Part shown: piece after piece, positions 57,301 through 64,000 of the stretch
How the letters are laid out: each line of letters opens with the position of its first letter
How positions within the stretch are numbered: position 1 is the first letter of the stretch
Assembly: GCA_964036275.1 (NCBI GenBank)
Contig: OZ038434.1
Coordinates: forward strand, 35,425,279-35,489,278
DNA: 64,000 bases
Reading direction: 5' to 3'
DNA from: Litoditis marina
Lineage: Eukaryota > Nematoda > Chromadorea > Rhabditida > Rhabditidae
Made by a program: the position numbers and the translations under genes
The notes under the pieces: model-generated
Told to the model about the DNA's origin: nothing
What the model saw: the letters and a program-made list of their open reading frames with translations, nothing else
The model's database searches: none

Positions 57301-57698
57301 TGCATAGTTGAGAACAAAAACTAATCTGGGCAGGGCTCCGCGCTGCGCACGATTATGGCACTACTGCCACAAAGAGGATTTTTCCACGTATCTGAAAAAT
57401 TCACGCACGCACTTTGCGTGCTGTTTCTAGATTATATGCGACACCGGAATTGTCTGATCTCGAACAAACAATAGGTCCTCGAGGCCACAAAGCTTTATTT
57501 GTCCTTTTGTTCCAGAATCCCCCAGTTGATCGCTGGTCGTTAATTGTGACAGAATGACGTGCATTTCATGAGAACTGAAAAGTGGGCTGTCCTGTAGTTC
57601 GATGAAGAGATTAATTGGTTCTGGCCGACAGAGTTTAAACTGTGCCATGGGATGTTCATGCCCGCCTAACCAATGACCGAGCAAACTAGATATTGACA
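43836..57698 (-). CDS. Unrecognised multi-exon protein with C-terminal coiled coil
   Basis: I do not recognise this protein. Exons: 57698-57445, 55197-55025, 54920-54682, 54116-53989, 53464-53290, 52593-52387, 45178-45135 (uncertain), 44880-44740 and 43865-43836 with the stop. The five from 55197 to 52387 join in continuous phase and include LVTPFSKPAHPFNNRSKLCF, GSPLIIIDGLAHLFHLHPTD, FPEETLTQLGKLRYGKVQTN and VEFNEYAFFIKVEKYGFIPI. Exon 44880-44740 is a coiled coil (LLEAKSRLSRLEAKEKTLSQ) and the protein ends NARRSASMN. The phase of 45178-45135 does not fit the coiled-coil exon, so an exon is missing or that one is wrong. Exon 57698-57445 may need another exon before joining, or belong to another gene. 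An LTR element sits in the intron after 52387, about 10 bp from the donor. Confidence 0.55.
45310..45637 (-). repeat. 3' LTR
   Basis: 328 bp, matching 52045-52372. On the element strand it starts TGTACGTAC and ends CCCAATT. It has TG at the start but no terminal CA. Confidence 0.93.
46301..46926 (-). pseudogene. Truncated pol: RT start fused to RNase H end
   Basis: 46926-46504 encodes the N-terminal half of a Ty3-type reverse transcriptase (VRKKNGGLRVCLDFRKLN, then YFTSLDMANGYLQLKLD). Around 46505 it jumps to ENTVADALSRA, the end of RNase H, in another frame. The rest of RT, including YxDD, and most of RNase H are deleted. The frame closes at 46301. Upstream (46927-47062) the reading is also broken. 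Confidence 0.88.
47063..48655 (-). pseudogene. Envelope-like C-terminal half fused to aspartic protease
   Basis: One open frame, with no ATG near its start (first usable codon GTG at 48589). The first part continues the glycoprotein ectodomain, with N-glycosylation sites. A membrane segment follows (VYSFWVMLCSVWVTITIL, about residue 178 from the GTG) and then a tail. A retropepsin domain comes last: SIDTGASFTIS (DTGA at about 297) and later YEIILGNDALARL. The glycoprotein and protease share one frame. The frame is -1 relative to the Gag-envelope frame; whether that is programmed or a mutation cannot be told from one copy. Confidence 0.8.
48583..51018 (-). CDS. Gag with fused envelope-like N-terminal half
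   Basis: 811 codons from ATG 51018. Residues about 120-280 are a retrotransposon Gag capsid domain (FEAWIRTFEDLANA, QNEKAVEAFFDGLRYDIKFH). A CX2CX4HX4C zinc knuckle is at 344-357 (CYHCRLVGHIKPFC). A short coiled coil follows at about 420-448, then a hydrophobic segment at 461-481 (VPNYLLMIFSLVCLL) that could act as an internal signal or anchor. The remainder is a Cys-rich, Asn-glycosylation-rich ectodomain (GFCSLRIGDALLWQPDLNQL). It ends in a TAA where the -1 frame takes over. Confidence 0.85.
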   Translation of the reverse strand: MDTPRRLGNSLPDISSLEITTAELLPRLSDSANIRGKEFKLLREATAHDILNTHHALATVSDAHSIRANNAERNVVDQINAALVNIAGRVDQRNAPPAVNAFGAFGLNQGPGLQQYSGSSGGDFEAWIRTFEDLANAATPALDDAGKLKLLLAYLKDQARDKAAELVDANAAITFDELVTALKAAFSDPQRRELSRQQLRACTQNIGESVDDFVNRLRKLAKIAGAGLSKAVQNEKAVEAFFDGLRYDIKFHVKASLPKSLDEAVGKALQYEALLSEAARANTITPSFHVTVVHTQPCQTVNQSSSNDQNTANNTGFGGYGGKKSTPRQPRTQGNRTNFGNITCYHCRLVGHIKPFCPYLMTQGTTVIPPAAHNTLQQMSNQAGQVPQGPANPVFNHQQNSNFPANMVVQTAQKLPREAGLQELEAALAQKNEQMEALQQRNERLYEMAYGPATVNTVWSVPNYLLMIFSLVCLLNPVVAFSPLLCNPHSIANHWHLPQSINCSSFVPPFGTHMSHVALNVFRPNSMQYSNPAHLCKIVTQVTHYSVSFFGVREQHSQTNHLTVSAEECRQMQTHHRCSHGDMISHNNIWKTTNLHELEWPNAPFGSFIGEKTAVSTNCVLIPSSIISRFDQLTPESPSGNLEGCSYSSGFCSLRIGDALLWQPDLNQLCRFIPLTTLQGVRTGFIWLSNDHELTLSWNGSSLRLTDCQNKLIVSDQGFAFNFVQSQNKRASSHDVEVVTSNQLASQLLAVEESMHEYLSVLFSHTVHSLCSSIDNMAATVTATVAANPTLALRHLLKRMILYRSTSAMAW
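52045..52372 (-). repeat. 5' LTR
   Basis: 328-bp copy of 45310-45637. One difference was seen (GAAATGAAGGC here, GAAATGGAGGC in the other). It should hold the element promoter. Confidence 0.93.
54166..54425. repeat. (TTA)n microsatellite, about 260 bp
   Basis: A long ATT/TTA trinucleotide tract with scattered interruptions, in an intron of the unrecognised gene. The poly-Ile and poly-Leu open frames on both strands are artefacts. Confidence 0.97.
55378..55490. mobile_element. Hairpin MITE, family A, copy 4
   Basis: Inner arms GTTCGAACTGCAA and TTGCAGTTTAAAGGACCG, ending GGCCCACATGATCGTCGTTC. A short duplication of GACGCATCGG precedes it. Confidence 0.7.
55740..55858. mobile_element. Hairpin MITE, family A, copy 5
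   Basis: GACGATTATTTGCTCCAGTC to GAGCACATAATCGTCCTAC, with the usual inner arms. Confidence 0.8.
55860..57444. other. Intron or gap in the unrecognised gene
   Basis: Contains a hairpin at 55943-55998 (GTCTCGCCTACAGCAGGCGAGAC) and a CCGAACC/GGTTCGG-rich foldback at about 56300-56550, related to one at about 3400-3570. A weak exon candidate lies left of the acceptor near 56960. No firm gene. Confidence 0.45.
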
Positions 57699-58460
57699 CT
57701 GTGCAGAGACACTGACACGCGGTGGCCGGAAAGGAACATCATGTTGCAACAATACGAAATCAATGAATAAAAATTGAAATTTTGAATCTTGATCTTTCTT
57801 GAATATGGATCGACTACATGCAATGAGTCCAAAAAGACTCTTTATGTGTGGGAAAAAGACAATGGTATTGAAGTGCGAACACACTCATTCTCTTTTTTGC
57901 TGTGTTTTGTTCACATTCTCTGAACTTGCTTTATCTGTTTCTAAAACAAACCGAGTCAGTCCACAATCACATAACTGATCTCACTGACCTTGTAGGTTTA
58001 TGGCCCTCAAAAACACGACGACGCGGTGATCGACGACATGTTGATTTTTCAGGTTTATTTTCACTAGGTTTGAGTTGTGTGCGTTTACTGTCAAGTTTCG
58101 ACTCTCAAAATCAAATACCATTATCGAGTTTGTTGGTATTCTGCTGTTCATATATCATATTTTCCCTTCTATTCTTGTATACCACATGCTGGCATGTAAA
58201 TGAATCAATCAATCAATAGTTTTCAGCTTTAATAGAACATGTCATTTATGGAAATGTTTCGACGAAGTGGCCGTTGTTGGGGTGCAAACTCCTGGAATGA
58301 GTATGTTGAGCATAAATTAACAATAATGAATGTACCAAACACATCATATTCACTCTAAACTCGGAGAAGTTTTTGATGTGGCAGTTAACGTGCTCAATCT
58401 AGAATGGACTGTTTGATAAAAACCATTACATGTTCATAAGTTCAATAGGCTTATGTTACC

Positions 58461-61400
58461 TCAGAAGGCGGACGTCTTCTCACACATGAAGCCGTTCTCA
58501 TTGTCGCACGATGTGAACATGAATGCACAATCCGTATTAGTGTAACGGTAGATTTTCTGGAACGTTTTCAAATTCCGTGGTTTGTCGTTAAGCAATTCGA
58601 ATAGAAAAAAATGAATGTTGTTTTCACTTCCCATGAATCAGTATGCATGTTTTAGAGCAAACTCAATCATGGAAACATTAAATAAACTTTTATTAGGGCT
58701 ATCGAAATCAGGATTAGGCGAACGTGTCCCCACTACACGACACGCTGCAATAATCAAAAACTGTTTCAAGTTCAATTCGTTTTATGCAAGGTACATCATT
58801 TCATGGCCTATTTCTACGTTCTGAATCAAATGGTCATTGTATGATTCCAGTGATACTTATGATTGACTCTTACGCGTACGGGTAACTTAGCAAACCGACC
58901 CTGACTTACCGCGCATGAGCCACAGGTGACTGGAACATAAGGGCAAATCGTCATGTTTCCGGTTGGTTCAAAAGGTGTCCCGTCGACCCATTCAGCTTCA
59001 CATGTGGAGCCAGCGTGAAGTCCAACGTAACCCCCGGTGTAATTTGGTAGAGCGTCTGGAACTCGCGAAAAGTGAACCGAGCTAGTGCAGATTGGGACCA
59101 GAAACAACAGGATAGATAGAAAAAAAGACCCAAATAAACACGTGACTTTTCATATTGTTATGAAACACTGTGTTGGAACATCGTCATTGTATTCATATTA
59201 CGTGCATAGTGATATTTTCAACTCTGCATCCGCATGACGGCTAACCAATCCTCAAACTGAGTTAAATTGTTCTGTAAAACAAATCTGTATTGTAAACGGA
59301 TTAAGGAAAACTGACCAAATAAGTATGACCTCAGTTCGTCTGTGCGTAATTGTACAAGAGCAGCCGACATGGTAGCACAGTAGGCAGAAGCGTCATTCCA
59401 GGTTTTTATGTAGTCGATATACTAAAATTATTGAGCCAATCAAACTCAACTGCTCATGATGTACTCGATACCGTGTTTCCAAACGCACGAAAATTCAGAT
59501 ACAGATAAATTGATGTCAATGGTCAATTGAAGAACACCCTTATGGGCGACTAGGGTGATTACTGATTTTGATGAATACACAAACCAAGTGAGTATAAATA
59601 CACAATCATCTTGCCTTGTAACACATGTTGGCTTCTTCATAGTACACCCAACCCTCTTCGCATGGAGCGTCTTCTGTAAAAGGTAAATCAGCACAACACC
59701 ATTATTTGAATTATGCACGACGTATTATGTAAACATGTTATACACGACTGTTCCATTTGAAATTTGTATGGCAGGACAAAAACGTAGCACCCATACATCC
59801 GTAAGATGTGTCTATTCTATGAAAATTAGTCAGATTTTCGATTAACAAAATCTCACTATATCAATTTTCTAGATTTTTTGTGACCAATAATATACAATCA
59901 CAAATGCTAGTGACGTTAGCACTTCCGGCTACATAATTTTTCAAGATAGTCTCAAAACCGGCAGGTTTGGTCAAAAATAACGGAAATGGTAGTCAGGACA
60001 GACGTCCTAAAAGGCGAGACAACTTAGCAAATCAGTAACAGACTGAAGAAATTGGAACAGTGAGAGGGTGAAGTATTTCAACAACACAAAGAATAGTCAC
60101 ACATTAATTACCGGGTTGTTGAAAAACGCGTGATGAGCGCGAGTGAAGCATGTTGTGCAAGAGTTGCGTGACGCTAGCAAAGTGAGGTGGGTTTTGTTCC
60201 TCGTTTGTTCAAATATACGTGCAGATGTATACTAGAAGTTAATCGGATAGTCACGTTAATTTAGCATTCTAATGAGGAATTGTGCACTTTTTCATTGCAC
60301 TTTTCTAAATTGTGCTGTGTTTAACATGTTCGACGTAACTGTGTAAATGACTAACAGTATAAGTTGACACCGAAGAACTGGAGCAGCTTTCTCCCACTAC
60401 TAAAATCACAGCCGCAGCCACTTTATATTGAATTTGATCTTCGACGAGTCGGCAATGTCTTATGTTTTATAACGATCTCCATACATTTCTGTTTTTGTAT
60501 GTAAGAAAAATCACTCTCAATAATTTTGAGGTTCCTCTCGTTACAGATTTCTATGCAAAAAATTTTCAGTTTACCAACCTACAAATTAGTGTACGTATTC
60601 ATTGTGACAACTACAAGTGATAAACTGGGAAAGAAAAAGAAGAATAAACAGAGAAAAATCAATCAAAAAAATGCACAGAATGTTTGCAGAAGAGTTATGA
60701 CAATTTCATCTCTATACCAACCTTCACATGTTGTTCCGTCATTGGCAAGAGAGTATCCCGATTCACACTGACATTTGAATGTTCCTGGCAAATTAACGCA
60801 TTCCTGGGAGCAACCACCTTTGTTCGTTAGACATTCATCAACGTCTGAAACTTGTATGAAAACTTTATAGCCAAATTACAACGCATATACAGCGTATAAT
60901 AGAAGTTGAGGCCGATTGATCGAATGTGGCGTTAAACTGAATCTAAAGAGAGCGCGCTGACATCACTCGCATAACCGAGATGGTACTTCACTCGGCAAAA
61001 TATCTTAATGCCACCTCATGAGCTAGTTAAATTGTTTGTTCGTTGCAATAATGTTTCTCATCTACGAATATATTCATTAGCTGTCTAGTATGCGCCATAA
61101 AAATTACGGCTGCACTGTAAAAGTTTTTTTGGATATAGGTGGGGTGAAAACAACAAGAGACAATTAGAGGGTCAATGAAAAAACAAATTTTTGAGCTATC
61201 ATAGCATTCTCCATAAACAAACCTTCACATGTTGTTCCGTCACTGGCAAGAGAGTATCCCGATTCACACTGACATTCGAATGTTCCTGGCAGATTAACGC
61301 AATCCTGGGAGCAGCCACCTTTGTTCGTTAGACATTCATCAACGTCTGAAACTTGTATGAAAACTTTATAGCCAAATTACAACGCATATACAGCGTATAA

Positions 61401-61848
61401 TAGAAGTTGAGGTCGATTGATCGAATGTGGCGTTAAACTGAATCTAAAGATAGCGCGCTGACATCACTCGCATAACCGAGATGGTACTTCACTCGGCAAA
61501 ATATCTTAATGCCACCTCATGAGCTAGTTAAATTGTTTGTTCGTTGCAATAATGTTTCTCATCTACGAATATATTCATTAGCTGTCTAGTATGCGCCATA
61601 AAAATTACGGCCGCACTGTAAAAGTTTTTTTTTTGGATATAGGTGGGGTGAAAACAAAAAAGACAAATAGAGGGTCAAGGAAAAAACAAATTTTTGAGCT
61701 AATATAGCATTCTCCCAAAACAAACCTTCACATGTTGTTCCGTCACTGGCGAGAGAGTATCCCGACTCACACTGACATTCGAATGTTCCTGGCAGATTAA
61801 CGCAAACCTGGGAGCATCCACCTTTGTTTGTGAGACATTCATCAACGT
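58461..61848 (-). CDS. EGF-repeat plus C-type lectin-like protein, 3' part
   Basis: Seven exons: 61848-61726, 61345-61223, 60844-60722, 59673-59615, 59421-59330, 59081-58910 and 58556-58461 (stop TGA 58463-58461). The three 123-bp exons, all phase 1-1, each encode one calcium-binding EGF module (DVDECLTNKGGCSQECVNLP, then CQCESGYSLANDGTTCE). The last four encode a C-type lectin-like domain: DAPCEEGWVYYEEANMCYK, TWNDASAYCATMSAALVQLR, YVGLHAG..EWVDGTPFEP, CGSCA and GFMCEKTSAF. The domain has the WVDGTP box but no EPN or QPD motif, so calcium-dependent sugar binding is doubtful. The donor after 59615 is GC (AAG|GCAAG). The N-terminal part, including any signal peptide, lies upstream beyond 61848. 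Probably secreted. Confidence 0.83.
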
Positions 61849-61912
61849 CTAAAACTTGTTTTAAAACTTTATAGCCAAATTACAACGCATATACAATTGT
61901 ATAATAGAAATT
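60722..61912 (-). repeat. Tandem duplication of an EGF exon with its intron, period about 502 bp
   Basis: EGF exons start at 60844, 61345 and 61848 with nearly identical introns (AGCGCGCTGACATCACTCGC is shared by the first two units). Similarity stops near 61912 on one side and at the 60722 donor on the other, so this is a recent serial duplication. Confidence 0.9.
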
Positions 61913-62079
61913 GAGACTAGACGCCTGCGGCGTCTAGCAGTTGTAAATCTTGTATATTACTCGTATAATTCTGTACAAAACGATACCAAACATGACTATT
62001 CTCCGTTATACGAAGCCCGTGCCATGGGTTGGCGAAACATCGATGTCGCGTCGCGTGCATGCGCGCGCGTTCTGTCAGA

Positions 62080-62635
62080 ACGTTGTGTAACGCCTACGAA
62101 CGTATTCCGTTGAATTCAACACGTGCCATTGTACCGTCAAAAATATCCACGTTTTTGTGAGGCCTACCAGCGTAATTCGTTAAATTTAACACGTTTTAAC
62201 TTACTGCTAAAATGTTTCACGTTGTGTAACGCCTACGAACGTATTCCGTTGAATTGAACACGTTCCATTGTACCGTCAAAAATATCCACGTTTTTGTGAG
62301 GCCTACCAACGTAACTCGTTAAATTTAACACGTTTTAACTTACTGCTAAAATGTTTGCGTTGTGTAACGCCAACCAACGTATTCCGTTGAATTCAACACG
62401 TGCCATTGTACTGTCAAAGATATCCACGTTTTTGTAGGGCCTGCCAACGTATTTTCTTGATATTAACACGTGTTAACTTACTGATATAATTTTTCACGTT
62501 TTGTAACGTCTACCAACGTATTTCGTTGAATTTAACACGTGCTAACTTACTGCTGAAATGTTTCACGTTTTTGTAAGACCTGCCAACGTATTTCGCTGAG
62601 GTAGTAAAACATGCGTTATCGTTACAAGCTGTCAA
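62080..62635. repeat. Higher-order minisatellite, about 69-bp units paired in 139-bp dimers
   Basis: Eight units start near 62080, 62148, 62219, 62287, 62356, 62427, 62496 and 62565. They contain ACGTTnTGT, CCAACGTAT and AACACGT cores. Odd units carry TGTAACGCC and even ones TTTGTGAGGCC, so the true period is a dimer. It lies upstream of the EGF/lectin exons. Confidence 0.88.
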
Positions 62636-62639
62636 ACAT

Positions 62640-64000
62640 GACTGACCATGATTTGTGTTTCACATAGCACGTATTACAATTGCTAATTACGCTGTTCCAC
62701 TGTGCCTATGGCACAGTAAACGCCAGCTATGCACACCTACATTTGGTTACGCGCTAAGTTTCACGATCTTGATGGACTCTTCATGTAGATCATTCCATGA
62801 AATTTCACAGAGACATACATGATAATTTTCTCTACCAGATAATAATCAATTTGTTGTATTTGAGTTAAAACTGTTTGATGCAGTCCCGCCTAAACAATAA
62901 GGTACTAACATTTTTCATATTGACTTTTACGAGAAATGAGTAGTATTTTCTTTTCTAAAAGTGAGTTCTGACTTCTATGCCGTTTATTTCATGAAAAAAT
63001 ATTGAAAACTGACTGAACACGAGAATTATTAGTAAAAATTTGCGGCCTTTTTCGTGGCCTAAATTTGCGGGAACAACCTGATACGCACAACTCAAACATC
63101 ATAACAAAACTTTGTTAACATTTTCAGAAAGAAGATGTTCCAGGCAAGGGGGAGAAACAAATTTTTACTGATAACGTTACAATTGGCATGAGTTACGACT
63201 CAGTTTACAAAGCGTCTCAAAATGATAAAACTGCAAGTGCCGTAACTAGTTACGTCATATCACAGTGTATTCAGTTGCCAGTCTGCATAACTACTCACGC
63301 TTCACTTCATTGGGTTGCAACTAACATTTCTCATACTTATAGGATTGTCTCGTTCATCGTCTTTTCGCTAATCAATAAGCTTTATGTAATCTATTTCATC
63401 TCAGTGACTCAGATATTACAGGCGCCGCCTACAGTCTCGAGCCCAAGGGGACTTCTCCCCCGCGAACCGAGCGAGATGGCTGCTCGTCTTTATTTTCTGT
63501 TATTCGTTTGATATGTTACATGAATCCATTCTATCACTATGTTTTGTCATTCTTGTGAGCTCGTAGGAATGCCTACTCGCACACTCATATTTGGTAGCAG
63601 CTCTGGTAACTTTCCCACCGACCCTTCGTTCTCTAGTTTTGTTTCCCACCCTCCCACCCTTAGTTATGTTTCTCTTTCCTTTAGTGTGTTTGACTCTCTT
63701 CGTGAGAGCGTCCCTTTGAGGCGCACCCCATCACCTTTTGCGTTTTCTCTCAACGCCGTCCACGCAATTGGTGAAGCGCCCGGGAAAAGTTGGCCTTACA
63801 CTGGTTGCGTAGTGAGCTACGGTAAATGAGTACGTCCCTTTCAGCCCCGTTTTGTGTTGTTCCCTCCCGCTTGTTGTGTTTCAAGGTGGCATTGTCCCAC
63901 AAGAGAATGATGATAGCGCTATCCGCTTTTACGATGCTCTCGTGGTTGTTCCTAAGTACTTTGGCGCCAATTTAGTACTTTGTGAATGATCTGTTTGCCC
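62640..64000. other. Right end of window, unassigned
   Basis: About 1.36 kb. 62640-63400 is AT-rich without signals. From about 63420 composition changes to GC-richer sequence with open plus-strand frames; at 63886-63990 one frame reads VFQGGIVPQENDDSAIRFYD and further, ending in TGA. This could be the edge of another gene or transposon. I cannot name it. Confidence 0.35.

Noticed and set aside
43836..57698. Identity as a BLTP3/UHRF1BP1-type lipid-transfer protein
   Set aside because: A C-terminal coiled coil is shared in general style, but no block of sequence could be matched with confidence.
58951..59155. Signal peptide frame (LGLFFYLSCCFWSQSALA) starting a separate secreted protein
   Set aside because: It is the polypyrimidine tract before the acceptor of lectin exon 59081-58910; the other frame completes the C-type lectin domain in phase.
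62080..62635. CRISPR array
   Set aside because: Repeats are contiguous and diverged with no unique spacers, and the genome is eukaryotic.

Overview
The window is eukaryotic nuclear DNA from an invertebrate animal. Genes are split into many small exons with GT..AG introns of about 0.1 to 3 kb, and the proteins are animal families. A PAN/Apple plus thrombospondin-type secreted protein and a Gag resembling nematode elements point towards an ecdysozoan, perhaps a nematode. This is inference: no trans-splice site, operon or rRNA confirms it, and the TIMM29, ANKRD49 and TMEM104 genes are ordinary animal orthologues.

Layout, left to right. The 3' end of an MPDU1-like gene (285-1102, +) is followed by a complete TIMM29-like gene (1558-4729, +). 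Converging on it is a complete 13-exon TMEM104-like gene (16235 to 5728, -). Then, all on the minus strand: a 10-exon ZDHHC24-like palmitoyltransferase (24465 to 19328), an ANKRD49-like gene (29598 to 25754), a small HMG-box gene (32937 to 31796), a 17-exon secreted PAN/TSP1 gene (42700 to 34217), an unrecognised multi-exon gene (about 57698 to 43836), and the 3' part of an EGF plus C-type-lectin gene (61848 to 58461). For most genes I placed exons by splice sites, matching phases and family similarity; total lengths agree with the families (496 codons for TMEM104, 235 for ANKRD49, 313 for the ZDHHC).

The rest is repeats. There are at least six foldback or MITE families, a tRNA-derived SINE, a tRNA-Arg-like repeat pair, several tandem arrays, and a young internally deleted LTR retrotransposon (45310-52372, minus orientation, CTAG target duplication) in an intron of the unrecognised gene. 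That element carries an envelope-like glycoprotein between the Gag zinc knuckle and the protease, which is an unusual order.

The most interesting pattern is a set of short partial exon copies ('exon echoes') in introns beside the exon they copy. I found eleven or more across five unrelated genes. Most span an exon-intron border, and several differ from their source mainly at synonymous sites, including one 55-bp copy that keeps both splice sites and both phases.
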